A stretch of DNA of 39,326 bases, taken from Blautia glucerasea (GTDB lineage Bacteria > Bacillota > Clostridia > Lachnospirales > Lachnospiraceae). Location: positions 1-39,326 of the forward strand of contig NZ_JAAITU010000038.1 in assembly GCF_013304385.1 (NCBI RefSeq). The letters are read 5' to 3'. Made by a program: the position numbers and the translations under genes. The notes under the pieces are model-generated. The model had not been told where the DNA came from. It did not search any database and saw only the letters and a list, made by a program, of their open reading frames with translations. Shown in pieces: positions 8,338 through 17,919 of the stretch (position 1 is the first letter of the stretch; the number at the start of each line of letters is the position of its first letter).

Positions 8338-11300
8338 ATGGCACGAAAGTACGACCTGATTTCCGAGCTGTACCGCCGTACCGCACACGCTGTTGTGTCC
8401 GATGTTCAGAACTGGCAAGCCTTTTTGCGCTGCGCCTGCCGGAACTATCGTCTGCGCTTTGACGAGCAGCTTCTCATCTACGCCCAAAGACCGGACGCAA
8501 CGGCAGTGCTGGAGATCGAGCGCTGGAACGACAAATTCGGGCGTTGGGTAAACCGTGGCGCAAAGGGTATCGCCGTATTTGAGGACGCCGACCGGAGCAG
8601 GCAGCGCTTAACCCATTACTTCGATATTTCCGATACCCACGCAAGCCGCTACTCCCGCCCCGTTCCGATTTGGGATATGAAGCCGGAATATACGGACGAT
8701 GTGATCGAATCCCTTGAAAACACCTTCGGCGAGCTGGAAAACAGGGAAAGCCTTGCGGACGCAGTTCTGAGCGCCGCTAAAAACGCCGTGGAGGATAATA
8801 TCCCCGACTATCTGGGCGATCTGATGTATGCCGCAGATGACAGCTTCCTCTACGGTCTTTCGGAAGATATGATTACCGCTATGTATAAGAAAGCGGTAAC
8901 AAACAGCGTGGCGTATATGATGATGACAAGGCTTGGGATAGATACCGAGCCGTTTTTTGAAGCGGAGGATTTCTCTGTCATTACAAATTTCAATACGCCG
9001 GAAGCCTTAAACGCCCTCGGTATTGCGTCAAGCGATATTGCGGAGATGGGGCTTGGGGAAATCTCCCGTACTGTTCTTGCCCTTGAAAGGCAAAATCGCA
9101 TCATTGCGGACAGAGAGAAACCGGAATACAATAAGGCTGAAAATAAGAGCGAAAGGAGCTTTGAAAATGAACGAGCTGACTTATACAATGCAGGGCGATT
9201 ACAATCTTCCCGATCTGACAATGCCGGAGCAGCCGGAGGTAACTTTGGGCAGGTACGCTCAGATGAGACGGAAATTTCTCAAAGAACATCACAAAATCCG
9301 GTATTACAATCTTCTGACGAGCTGCACCCTGACACAGCATTTGGCGGAAACAGAGCAGACAGCGATGAAGCTGGAAGAAACCCTGATGAAGCAGATGGCG
9401 GTGCAGGAGGGCTTGACCGAGAGCCTGAAAGCAGCGGATATGATGAAGTGGGTGCAGGGAATGAACAATCTGCGGAACAGAGTGCAGGAAATCGTGAAAG
9501 CGGAGGTCATCTTCGCTTAGATTACTACGACCGAAGCAACGAAGATAAGAGCCTGCCGTTTTTCGGCGGGGACGATACCATTCGTGAAATCCTCGGTACA
9601 ACGCCCCACCTGAAAGCCTCGAAAGAGGAAATTCGTGCTTTCTATGAAAGCAATCCCGATAACGCCGCCCGTACCGAATATATCAAGGGTATTTTCAATA
9701 ACGATTATACTGAACTGATTTTGAGCGACGGGCGGCGAGTCGGGTACAAAACTTGGCAGAATGTGCTTCAGCTTTGGGAGGGTAGCTATCTGTCCCGCAC
9801 AAAGCAGAGCTTCTATGATTGGGGCGTAATCGCACAGCATTTTGAAGCAATGCGGCTGCTCGGCGAATTGCAGGATACGATGAAGCCGTTACCTTCCGTA
9901 GATGGACAACTGAACTTTTTGGATATGCAGGCAGAGGAAAAAACCTCTGCTTTTTCTTTTTCTCAGGAGATTATCGACGCTGTTCTCACCCGTGGGAGCG
10001 GCATATCTGAGGGAAAGTTCCGTATCTATGAGCAGTTTGAAAAAAGCTTGTCCACAAAGGAAAACGCCGATTTTCTGAAAGACGAATACGGTTGGGGCGG
10101 CGCTTATCCTGTTATTGTCGGCGCAGGCATTGACGAGCAGCACGACGGGAAAGGCATTTTGATCTCAAAAGGCATTGGGGACGATAAGCCGCATATCCGG
10201 CTGAATTGGAATCAGGTAGAGAAGCGGATTGCCGAACTGATACGCCTCGACCGTTATCTCAATCCAAAGGAAAAAGAGATTTACCCGCAGTGGCTTGAAA
10301 AGCAGGAGGAACGCCGAGCCGAACTTGCCGAAGAACAGAAAAACCGTGAAATCCTCTCCACTGCTCCACCCGAACGGGAATCGGTGCAGGCGGCTGAAAA
10401 CGAGCCGCAGCAGGAGGCGCAGTATGCCTATCATCTCGGCGATACGGTATATATCGGCGCTGACGAATACGAAATTCTTGCTTTTGATGATAAGCGTGTC
10501 GTTCTTCACGATATGCAGTATCCGCTGTTTCAAAAGGAATTGGAGAGAGCAGAGTTTGACAGCAAAGTGCGGGAAAACCCGATGAACGACCACCTGAAGG
10601 TAACGAATCAGGCGGCGGTTGCAGAGCAGCAGCCTCGTTTCAATTCTATCGAGTTTGAAAAGCTCATTCCCCACCATATGCGTTTCAAAGAAACTTCTTT
10701 GGTAAACGGCGATGAGATGTATTGGGTAACGCAGGAGATTTTTACTGCCGGGGATTTAAGGAAGTTCCAGCAGGCTGTTCAGAGCTACGACGGGGATATT
10801 AAAAAGTTTTATGTTACACCCCGTGATCTAAGCCCGTCCTACTCTTTTGAGGAGGATATGGAAAACAAGGTTTTGGCAGTTGTCACGCCCGACACTATCC
10901 TGCAAGACGATTATATTCAGGCTGTCCGAAGCGAAGGACTCGGCGATTACCTTCAGCCGGAGGAAAAAGCTGATCCGGCTGAAGCGCCTGCTTTTGACAT
11001 TGGTATGGGGTATCTTGGAAACGGTCTTACCGTCTGGAACAGAGCCGTTGAGGAAAACGGCGACTACCAAACGATTGCCCATATCAGCAGCGAGGGCGAA
11101 ATCCATTACTATGTGGACGGTCTGCCCGAAGATGTAGTGGCAAGGATTGAGCAGGCGGCAGCACGGGAACAGCAAAAATCGTTATTCTCTGCCGCTTATA
11201 AAGTCGGCGACAGAGTGTATTTGGACGGAAAGCCTTTTGAAATCACACGGGTAGATGACTGGAATGTGGAGCTGATGGATCGCTCTGTGCAAAATCCGCA

Positions 11301-14300
11301 GCCCCGTTTGGAGCGCAAGGACAACTTTATGCGGCTTGTTCAGCAGAACGAGCGCAGCAGCTTTACGGACACTTATCGTGCGTACAGCGAAATCAAGAGT
11401 GCTAATCCCGACAGCCTTGTTCTGTATCAGATGGGCGATTTCTTTGAAGCCTACGGTGCGGACGCACAGACCGTAAGCGAAGCGCTGGAGCTGAATCTTG
11501 CGTCCCGTTCTATCGGCGGCAATCAGCGAACACAGATGTGCGGCTTTCCGGCAAACCGCTTGGAAACCTATGTCAATATGCTGCTTGACCGTGGCTTTGA
11601 TGTGGCGGTCTGCTCTTTGGAAAGCGGAGAGCGCAGCACCCGAAACATCGTATCGACCAATAAGGAAGATCCGGTGCAGTCGCAGCCGGTCGGCAGGATT
11701 GACTATCTGCATACGGACGGGACGGTGCGGGAAAGCGTTGAATATACCAGCCCCTATCAGTTTGAAAAGGATATAAAGGAAGAAAATTACTACGGTGTTC
11801 CTTTTACCGTCGTTTTCTATAAGGATAAAGACGGGAACACTATACCGCAGGATTTTATCAGCAGCCTTGATCCGCAACCGAAAGGCGTAGAAATCATTGA
11901 TTCGCCCTATCTTGCAAACGACAGGGCGGCAGAAAATACGCTCCCGCCCGACGAGAGATTTTTCGTCATTGAAACCGATGATGGTTATGCCATTTGGGAC
12001 GATTTGACGGAAGCGATCTATATCGACGATGAGGGCGTCAGCGAGGAGTTTAAGAGCGAGTGGCAGGCAAACGACTACTTGGAACAGGTCAAGAAATCTG
12101 TTTCCGAACTGGATACGGCAAAAGCGCTCATAGATGAGTATTGCCGTGAGGAGTTTGAGCGTGACGAGGGTGCGGATTACACAGACCTTTCCAATGTGGA
12201 GCTTGCTTATACGACAACCGAAGATGATAAGCACGAAATTCAGGCGAGAGTTAATCTTGTGGATTACCGGCTTGAAACCCTTGTAGACGGAAAAGTTATC
12301 AGGAGCGAACAGTTTTCTTCTCTTGAAGATATGATCGAAAGGAGTTTGCAGAGCCTTTCCTTTAACGATCTTGTGTATCTGTCTGATGAGGAAATTGAAA
12401 TAGCAGAACAAAATTCTGTCGAACAGCCTGAGCAGAAAGAAGCCGAGCCATTCACACCTACTTTCAGCCAGCCGAAGCGCTCACGGGTACAGACCTTTGA
12501 TCTGCACCCTGAAATCCCGCTGTCCGAACGGCACACCTTTGACCTTGCTTCCCACGAAGTTCCGGAAACAGGCAAAAAAGAACGCTTCCGCAGAAATATG
12601 GCAGCAATCAATGTGCTGAAGGAATGTGAGTTTGACAATCGCTTTGCAACGCCCGAAGAACAGGAGATACTATCACAGTATGTCGGTTGGGGCGGTATTC
12701 CAGAAGCATTTGATGAAAATAATCCCTCGTGGGCGGACGAGTTTATCGAGCTTTATACCGCCCTTTCTCCCGATGAGTATGAAAGCGCAAGGGCAAGCAC
12801 CCTGACCGCTTTCTACACCCCGCCCGTTGTCATTTCCTCGATCTACAAGGCAATGGAGCAGATGGGCTTTCGGGAGGGCAATATCTTAGAGCCTTCCTGC
12901 GGTATCGGCAACTTTATCGGTATGCTGCCCCAGTCTATGCAGGACAGCAAAATCTACGGCGTGGAGATTGATAAGATTTCGGCGGGTATCGCACAGCAGC
13001 TTTATCAGAAAACCTCGATAGCGACGCAGCCGTTTGAGGAAGCAAATATCCCCGACAGCTTTTTTGACGCTGTGATCGGAAATGTGCCTTTCGGCGATAT
13101 TCGAGTGAATGACAGGAGGTATAACAAGCATAACTTTTTAATCCACGACTACTTTTTTGCGAAGTCCTTAGACAAGCTCAGACCGGGCGGCGTGATGGCG
13201 CTTATCACAAGCAAAGGCACAATGGATAAGGAAAATCCAGCCGTGCGGAAGTATATCGCACAGAGAGCCGACCTTCTCGGCGCAATCCGACTGCCGAACA
13301 ACACCTTTAAGGGAAACGCCGGAACGGAGGTCGTTTCGGATATTTTGATATTACAGAAGCGGGACAGGCTTATTGACCTTGAGCCTGAATGGGTACACCT
13401 GAACACCGATGAAAACGGCGTGAAGATGAACGCCTACTTCGTCGATCATCCCGAAATGGTACTTGGTGAATGGAAAACCGTATCCGGCAGATTCGGCGAG
13501 GAAGATACCGTTGTCCCTTACGAAAACGCCGACCTTGCCGAGCTTTTGGACGAAGCCATTTCCAATATCCACGCAGAGATTACGGATTACGAGGTGGACG
13601 AGGAACTGACCGAAGAAGATAATTCCATTCCCGCCGATCCCGAAGTCCGCAACTTTTCCTATACGGTTGTGGACGATAAAATCTATTACCGTGAAAATTC
13701 CCGAATGACGCCGGTGGAGTGTTCCGCTACGGCAGAAAACCGCATTAAGGGTATGATTGTCATTCGAGATTGTGTCCGCAGCCTGATTGAAATGCAGATT
13801 GCCGATTATCCCGATTATGAAATCGAAAAGGAACAGCAGAAGCTAAATGCGCTTTACGACACCTTTTCCAAAAAGTACGGGCTGATCAATTCCCGTGCGA
13901 ATGTGTCCGCTTTTTCGCAGGACAGCTCCTTTGCCCTGCTTTCCGCACTGGAGGTACTGGACGAAAACGGGGAGCTGGAACGCAAGGCGGATATGTTCAC
14001 GAAGCGGACGATCAAGCCCCATACACCCGTTACCACGGTGGATACCGCCAGCGAAGCGCTTGCTGTATCTATGGGCGAAAAAGCCTGTGTGGATATGGAA
14101 TATATGTGTTCCCTTACGGGCAAGACCGAGCAGGAAATCTATGAGGAATTAAAGGGCGTTATCTTCCTAAACCCGATGTACGGCTACGGAAACAGCACCG
14201 AGCGAAAGTACCTGATGGCAGACGAATATCTTTCCGGCAATGTGAGAGAAAAGCTCGCTTGGGCGAAAAAATCCGCAGAGGTCTACCCCGAAGATTACAA

Positions 14301-17300
14301 AATCAATGTGGAAGCGCTCGAAAAGGTACAGCCGAAAGACCTGACTGCCAGCGAGATTTTCGTGCAGCTCGGCACGACTTGGCTGCCGGAAGAAATCGCA
14401 CAGCAGTTTATGTACGAGTTTTTGGATACGCCCAGATATGCACAGTGGAACATCAAAGTCCATTATTCAAAGCTGACAGGCGAATGGAATGTGGAGGGAA
14501 AATCCTACGACCGTGGAAACCTGAAAGCCTATAATACCTATGGCACAAAGCGGGTAAACGCCTACAAAATTATCGAAGATACGCTCAATATGAAAGATGT
14601 GCGTGTCTTTGACTATATGGAAGATGATGAAGGCAAAAAGAAAGCTGTTCTCAATAAAAAGGAAACGGCTATCGCCCAGTCTAAGCAGGAGCTGATCAAG
14701 CAGGGCTTTCAGGATTGGGTATGGCGTGATCCCGCAAGACGGGAAAAGCTGGTGCGGCTGTATAACGACAAGTTCAACAGTATCCGTCCCCGTGAGTATG
14801 ACGGAAGCCATATCATTTTCAGTGGAATGAATCCCGAAATTGAGCTTCGGGAACATCAGAAAAATGCGGTCGCCCATATCCTTTACGGCAGGAATACCCT
14901 CTTAGCACACGCCGTGGGTGCAGGCAAGACCTTTGAAATGACTGCTGCCGCTATGGAATCCAAGCGGCTCGGACTTTGCAATAAATCCCTCTTTGTCGTG
15001 CCGAATCACTTGACGGAGCAGTGGGCGGCGGAGTTCTTGCAGCTCTATCCGGCGGCGAATATATTGGTCGCTACGAAGAAAGACTTTGAGATGAAAAACC
15101 GAAAACGCTTCTGCGGCAGGATTGCCACGGGCGATTATGACGCTGTGATTATCGGTCACTCGCAGTTTGAAAAAATCCCAATTTCGATTGAACGGCAGAG
15201 GGCTGTTTTACAGCAGCAGCTTGACGATATTATCGAAGGGATTGCGGATATAAAGCGAAACCGTGGCGACCGTTTTTCGGTCAAGCAGCTTGAAAAGACG
15301 AAAAAATCCCTGCAAACGAAGCTGGAAAAGCTGAACGATCAATCAAGAAAGGATGATGTCGTAACCTTTGAAGAACTTGGTATAGACAGGCTTTTCATAG
15401 ATGAAAGTCATTATTACAAGAATCTGTATCTTTACACGAAAATGCGGAATGTAGGCGGTATCGCTCAGACGGAAGCGCAGAAATCTTCCGACCTTTTTAT
15501 GAAATGCCGCTATCTTGATGAGATTACCGGAGGGCGTGGCGTTGTGTTTGCGACGGGTACGCCGATCTCGAACTCAATGGTAGAGCTTTATACGATCCAG
15601 CGGTATTTGCAGTACCGGACGCTGCAAGAACACGATTTACAGCACTTTGACGCTTGGGCGTCGATGTTCGGCGAGACGGTCACGGCAGTTGAGCTTACAC
15701 CCGAAGGAACAGGATACAGAGCGAAAACACGCTTTGCGAAATTCAATAACCTGCCTGAACTGATGGCGATGTTCAAGCAGGTGGCGGACATCAAAACGGC
15801 GGATATGCTCGATCTTCCCGTACCGGAAGTGGAGTATCACAACATCGCCGTGAAGCCGTCGCAGGTGCAAAAAGATATGGTCGCCTCTCTCGGCGAACGA
15901 GCCGAAAAGATAAGGGGCGGCAATGTGGATTCCAGCGTGGACAATATGCTGAAAGTCACAAACGATGGGCGGAAGCTCGCCCTTGACCAGCGAATGATGA
16001 ATCCAATGTTACCCGATGAGGAAGGCAGTAAAGTCAACGCCTGCGTAAACGAGGTGTTCCGTATATGGGAGGAAAACAGTGATAAAAAACTGACGCAGCT
16101 CCTCTTTTGCGACCTCTCCACTCCAAAGGGTGCAGGCGAGTTTTCCGTCTACACGGATATACGACAGAAGCTGATCGAGCGTGGTATTCCCGAATCGGAA
16201 ATTAAGTTTATCCACGAGGCGGATACTGAGACGAAAAAGCAGGAGCTGTTCAAAAAAGTGCGCCGTGGCGAAGTGCGAATCCTGATGGGCAGCACGCAGA
16301 AAATGGGCGCAGGTACGAATGTGCAGAACAAGATTATTGCTTCCCACGACCTTGACTGCCCGTGGCGACCTGCCGATCTGGAGCAGCGTGCCGGACGGAC
16401 GGTGCGGCAGGGCAACGAAAACCTGAAGGTCGGTCTGTACCGATATGTTACGGAAGGGACTTTTGACGCATACTGCTGGCAGCTCGTTGAGGGCAAGCAG
16501 AAATTCGCAAGTCAGATTATGACAAGCAAATCTCCCGTGCGTTCCTGTGAAGATGTGGACGCTACTGCTCTTTCTTATGCGGAGATCAAAATGCTTGCGG
16601 CGGACAATCCGCACATAAAAGAGAAAATGGATTTGGATATTCAGGTGCAGAAGCTGCGCCTTTTGAAGTCCAACTATCTCTCCGAAAAATATGAGCTGGA
16701 GGACAAGATCATCAAATACTACCCGACAACAATCGCTCGGACGAAAGAGACGATTGCGGGGCTGGAAAAAGACATATCGCTTGCAAAAGAACACCCGAAG
16801 CCTCTGGACGATACCTTTGTAGGGATTGAGGTTAAGGGTGTTTCTTATTCCGAAAAAGCGGAAGGCGGACAGAAAATCATTGACGCCTGCAAGGAAATGA
16901 CTTCGCCTGATCCCATCCCTCTCGGCAAGTACAGAGGCTTTGATTTGGAGCTTTCCTTTGATACCTTTGAGAAAGCCTATCAGGTAAAAATCAAGGGCAG
17001 CCTTTCCCGTTCCGTCTCTTTAGGCACGGACGCTATCGGCAACATTACCCGAATCGACAATGCCATTGAGAAAATCCCTGAACGGCTGGAGGCAAAAAGC
17101 AGGGAGCTTTCAACCCTCGAACAGCAATTCGTTACTGCGAAAGCAGAGGTGGAAAAACCGTTTGACAAGGAAGAAGAACTGACCGAAAAGACAAATCGGC
17201 TCAATGTCCTTAACGGCTTGCTCAATGTAGACAAGCGGGAAAATGAACTGGTGGACGGTGCGCCGGACGAGGGCGACAGCGTACCCGTTTCAAAGGAAAG

Positions 17301-17316
17301 AGCTTATGAGCGATAA
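8338..17316 (+). CDS. Giant polyvalent protein: ArdC-N, MutS-I-like, N6-adenine MTase, SNF2 helicase
   Basis: The product has 2992 residues. Order: an ArdC-type ssDNA-binding N-terminus (about 18-85: LIYAQRPDA, RGAKGIAVF); a disordered Gly/Glu/Ser-rich linker (about 265-400); further mixed regions; a MutS domain-I-like module (about 1011-1095: QMGDFFEAYGADA, MCGFPANRLETYV, VAVCSLESG); a class I adenine methyltransferase with LEPSCGIGNF (about 1515-1525) and GNVPFGD (about 1580) in place of NPPY; and an SNF2-type helicase with HAVGAGKTFEM (about 2190), IDESH (about 2354) and QRAGRTVRQG (about 2682). Proteins of this design are common on Firmicutes ICEs and are thought to protect or process incoming DNA. 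The start follows AGGAGGT at 8322-8328. Unusually, the linker region also encodes a tnpV-like gene in another frame (9167-9520). Confidence 0.92.
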   Translation: MARKYDLISELYRRTAHAVVSDVQNWQAFLRCACRNYRLRFDEQLLIYAQRPDATAVLEIERWNDKFGRWVNRGAKGIAVFEDADRSRQRLTHYFDISDTHASRYSRPVPIWDMKPEYTDDVIESLENTFGELENRESLADAVLSAAKNAVEDNIPDYLGDLMYAADDSFLYGLSEDMITAMYKKAVTNSVAYMMMTRLGIDTEPFFEAEDFSVITNFNTPEALNALGIASSDIAEMGLGEISRTVLALERQNRIIADREKPEYNKAENKSERSFENERADLYNAGRLQSSRSDNAGAAGGNFGQVRSDETEISQRTSQNPVLQSSDELHPDTAFGGNRADSDEAGRNPDEADGGAGGLDREPESSGYDEVGAGNEQSAEQSAGNRESGGHLRLDYYDRSNEDKSLPFFGGDDTIREILGTTPHLKASKEEIRAFYESNPDNAARTEYIKGIFNNDYTELILSDGRRVGYKTWQNVLQLWEGSYLSRTKQSFYDWGVIAQHFEAMRLLGELQDTMKPLPSVDGQLNFLDMQAEEKTSAFSFSQEIIDAVLTRGSGISEGKFRIYEQFEKSLSTKENADFLKDEYGWGGAYPVIVGAGIDEQHDGKGILISKGIGDDKPHIRLNWNQVEKRIAELIRLDRYLNPKEKEIYPQWLEKQEERRAELAEEQKNREILSTAPPERESVQAAENEPQQEAQYAYHLGDTVYIGADEYEILAFDDKRVVLHDMQYPLFQKELERAEFDSKVRENPMNDHLKVTNQAAVAEQQPRFNSIEFEKLIPHHMRFKETSLVNGDEMYWVTQEIFTAGDLRKFQQAVQSYDGDIKKFYVTPRDLSPSYSFEEDMENKVLAVVTPDTILQDDYIQAVRSEGLGDYLQPEEKADPAEAPAFDIGMGYLGNGLTVWNRAVEENGDYQTIAHISSEGEIHYYVDGLPEDVVARIEQAAAREQQKSLFSAAYKVGDRVYLDGKPFEITRVDDWNVELMDRSVQNPQPRLERKDNFMRLVQQNERSSFTDTYRAYSEIKSANPDSLVLYQMGDFFEAYGADAQTVSEALELNLASRSIGGNQRTQMCGFPANRLETYVNMLLDRGFDVAVCSLESGERSTRNIVSTNKEDPVQSQPVGRIDYLHTDGTVRESVEYTSPYQFEKDIKEENYYGVPFTVVFYKDKDGNTIPQDFISSLDPQPKGVEIIDSPYLANDRAAENTLPPDERFFVIETDDGYAIWDDLTEAIYIDDEGVSEEFKSEWQANDYLEQVKKSVSELDTAKALIDEYCREEFERDEGADYTDLSNVELAYTTTEDDKHEIQARVNLVDYRLETLVDGKVIRSEQFSSLEDMIERSLQSLSFNDLVYLSDEEIEIAEQNSVEQPEQKEAEPFTPTFSQPKRSRVQTFDLHPEIPLSERHTFDLASHEVPETGKKERFRRNMAAINVLKECEFDNRFATPEEQEILSQYVGWGGIPEAFDENNPSWADEFIELYTALSPDEYESARASTLTAFYTPPVVISSIYKAMEQMGFREGNILEPSCGIGNFIGMLPQSMQDSKIYGVEIDKISAGIAQQLYQKTSIATQPFEEANIPDSFFDAVIGNVPFGDIRVNDRRYNKHNFLIHDYFFAKSLDKLRPGGVMALITSKGTMDKENPAVRKYIAQRADLLGAIRLPNNTFKGNAGTEVVSDILILQKRDRLIDLEPEWVHLNTDENGVKMNAYFVDHPEMVLGEWKTVSGRFGEEDTVVPYENADLAELLDEAISNIHAEITDYEVDEELTEEDNSIPADPEVRNFSYTVVDDKIYYRENSRMTPVECSATAENRIKGMIVIRDCVRSLIEMQIADYPDYEIEKEQQKLNALYDTFSKKYGLINSRANVSAFSQDSSFALLSALEVLDENGELERKADMFTKRTIKPHTPVTTVDTASEALAVSMGEKACVDMEYMCSLTGKTEQEIYEELKGVIFLNPMYGYGNSTERKYLMADEYLSGNVREKLAWAKKSAEVYPEDYKINVEALEKVQPKDLTASEIFVQLGTTWLPEEIAQQFMYEFLDTPRYAQWNIKVHYSKLTGEWNVEGKSYDRGNLKAYNTYGTKRVNAYKIIEDTLNMKDVRVFDYMEDDEGKKKAVLNKKETAIAQSKQELIKQGFQDWVWRDPARREKLVRLYNDKFNSIRPREYDGSHIIFSGMNPEIELREHQKNAVAHILYGRNTLLAHAVGAGKTFEMTAAAMESKRLGLCNKSLFVVPNHLTEQWAAEFLQLYPAANILVATKKDFEMKNRKRFCGRIATGDYDAVIIGHSQFEKIPISIERQRAVLQQQLDDIIEGIADIKRNRGDRFSVKQLEKTKKSLQTKLEKLNDQSRKDDVVTFEELGIDRLFIDESHYYKNLYLYTKMRNVGGIAQTEAQKSSDLFMKCRYLDEITGGRGVVFATGTPISNSMVELYTIQRYLQYRTLQEHDLQHFDAWASMFGETVTAVELTPEGTGYRAKTRFAKFNNLPELMAMFKQVADIKTADMLDLPVPEVEYHNIAVKPSQVQKDMVASLGERAEKIRGGNVDSSVDNMLKVTNDGRKLALDQRMMNPMLPDEEGSKVNACVNEVFRIWEENSDKKLTQLLFCDLSTPKGAGEFSVYTDIRQKLIERGIPESEIKFIHEADTETKKQELFKKVRRGEVRILMGSTQKMGAGTNVQNKIIASHDLDCPWRPADLEQRAGRTVRQGNENLKVGLYRYVTEGTFDAYCWQLVEGKQKFASQIMTSKSPVRSCEDVDATALSYAEIKMLAADNPHIKEKMDLDIQVQKLRLLKSNYLSEKYELEDKIIKYYPTTIARTKETIAGLEKDISLAKEHPKPLDDTFVGIEVKGVSYSEKAEGGQKIIDACKEMTSPDPIPLGKYRGFDLELSFDTFEKAYQVKIKGSLSRSVSLGTDAIGNITRIDNAIEKIPERLEAKSRELSTLEQQFVTAKAEVEKPFDKEEELTEKTNRLNVLNGLLNVDKRENELVDGAPDEGDSVPVSKERAYER
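9167..9520 (+). CDS. tnpV: TnpV-family transposon protein nested in another frame
   Basis: This is a 117-residue ORF wholly inside the polyvalent-protein gene, in the +1 frame. The product starts MNELTYTMQGDYNLPDLTMP, continues LGRYAQMRRKFLKEH, and ends with helices including MKWVQGMNNLRNRVQEIVKAE. This is the pattern of the transposon-encoded TnpV family (small helical proteins on clostridial transposons, function not established). An AAAGGAG site at 9152-9158 lies at a proper distance from the ATG. The host gene's translation over the same bases is a low-complexity, Gly/Ser/Glu/Asp-rich linker, so the two coding layers do not appear to conflict. I infer this is a real overlapping gene because the recognisable protein family is in this frame. 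It could be a relic inserted in the host gene, but the frame is intact. Confidence 0.8.
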   Translation: MNELTYTMQGDYNLPDLTMPEQPEVTLGRYAQMRRKFLKEHHKIRYYNLLTSCTLTQHLAETEQTAMKLEETLMKQMAVQEGLTESLKAADMMKWVQGMNNLRNRVQEIVKAEVIFA

Positions 17317-17422
17317 CCTTCTTAGCGGTATGGGAGAAGTCTCATACCGCTTTTACATAGTAAGTTCTCTGAACTGCTGTGTCAGTAAAAATAGAACTGT
17401 GGCTTCCTTGTGCGGGCAATGA
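17306..17422 (+). CDS. Possible 38-residue ORF overlapping the end of the polyvalent gene
   Basis: The ATG lies within the last codons of the 2992-residue gene (TTATGAGCGATAA), about 4 bases after a weak AAGGAAAGAG site. The product MSDNLLSGMGEVSYRFYIVS and onward contains two adjacent Cys residues and ends in SLCGQ. It spans a terminator-like hairpin and runs to TGA at 17420-17422, just before the promoter of the next gene. No family recognised. It may be a leader or chance ORF. Confidence 0.25.
   Translation: MSDNLLSGMGEVSYRFYIVSSLNCCVSKNRTVASLCGQ
17324..17354 (+). terminator. Hairpin terminator after the polyvalent gene
   Basis: AGCGGTATG (17324-17332) is the perfect inverse complement of CATACCGCT (17343-17351), and TTT follows. 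The U tract is short, so termination may be partial. Confidence 0.55.
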
Positions 17423-17436
17423 TTTGTCTTTATAAT
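17408..17436 (+). promoter_or_regulatory. Sigma-70-type promoter for the 17472 gene
   Basis: TTGTGC (17408-17413), a 17-base spacer and a perfect TATAAT (17431-17436) sit 35 bases before an AAGAGGT ribosome binding site and the ATG at 17472. The position directly after the terminator hairpin supports a new transcription start. Confidence 0.65.
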
Positions 17437-17471
17437 ATGAGACATCATATAAAGAAAAGAGGTAAAACCCG

Positions 17472-17783
17472 ATGGAAGAAAACTGTTCTATCAAACTGTT
17501 TGAAAGCGATCTTGAAAGTATGCTGTCTCAGGTAATCGCTAAAGCCCGTTCCCGTGATGAGAAATTGAAGGCTGCAAAGGAAAAGGCGGCAAAGATTAAA
17601 CATCAAAACGAGAAACTCAATGCTGTCTTGGATTTGGAAAAGCCATCTGCTCTTACCGAAGAAGAATGCGAACTTTTAATCCAGTACCTGCTTGCAGAAA
17701 ACAATGTTGTATTGGAAGAATACCGCATTTGTTATATGCGGGGGCTGATGGACGGAATGGAAATCAAAAAAACAGTAGAATAA
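17472..17783 (+). CDS. Small coiled-coil hypothetical protein
   Basis: The 103-residue product has a predicted coiled coil at about residues 18-52 (ARSRDEKLKAAKEKAAKIKH) and a helical, acidic C-terminal half ending EYRICYMRGLMDGMEIKK. The C-terminal helix pattern is familiar from small ICE proteins of unknown function, but I cannot assign a family with confidence. It has its own promoter (17408-17436) and ribosome binding site, and its stop is immediately followed by hairpin repeat copy 1. In the backbone without the cargo island it would be followed by the gene at 20700. Confidence 0.6.
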   Translation: MEENCSIKLFESDLESMLSQVIAKARSRDEKLKAAKEKAAKIKHQNEKLNAVLDLEKPSALTEEECELLIQYLLAENNVVLEEYRICYMRGLMDGMEIKKTVE

Positions 17784-17786
17784 AAC

Positions 17787-17827
17787 TTACATAGCCGCTT
17801 GGTTTTACAAAAATCAGGCGGCTATAT
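17787..17827 (+). repeat. Hairpin direct repeat, copy 1 (left side of cargo island)
   Basis: The sequence TTACATAGCCGCTTGGTTTT, then ACAAAAATCAGGCGGCTATA, folds into a long hairpin (ATAGCCGC with GCGGCTAT, extended by wobble and TTTT/AAAA pairs). It matches 20632-20674 almost base for base, copy 2 having one extra T and one extra A. This copy is not followed by a T tract, so it is a weaker terminator than copy 2. Confidence 0.85.
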
Positions 17828-17841
17828 CTATCACGGCAAGG

Positions 17842-17870
17842 TGGAAAAAGACATAGTGCTGTGATATAAT
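17842..17870 (+). promoter_or_regulatory. Extended -10 promoter for the cargo genes
   Basis: TGGAAA (17842-17847), a 17-base spacer and TATAAT (17865-17870) preceded by TGA, giving an extended -10 (TGaTATAAT). A short hairpin GGCTCT/AGAGTC follows at 17876-17890 in the leader before the hydrolase start at 17920, which might be a small attenuator or mRNA stabiliser. Confidence 0.6.
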
Positions 17871-17919
17871 AAAGTGGCTCTTTGAGAGTCAATGTCAAGA
17901 AAACTGAGGTTATTTTCCT

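Noticed and set aside
9101..9601. A 166-codon minus-strand frame opposite the nested tnpV gene
   Set aside because: It is the antisense of two overlapping sense frames and shows only His/Leu/Arg-rich shadow composition.
11182..12411. A 409-codon minus-strand frame within the polyvalent gene
   Set aside because: No start site or recognisable domain. The sense strand is clearly coding.
16009..16794. A 261-codon minus-strand frame opposite the SNF2 helicase motifs
   Set aside because: It lies opposite conserved helicase motifs and has no domain of its own.
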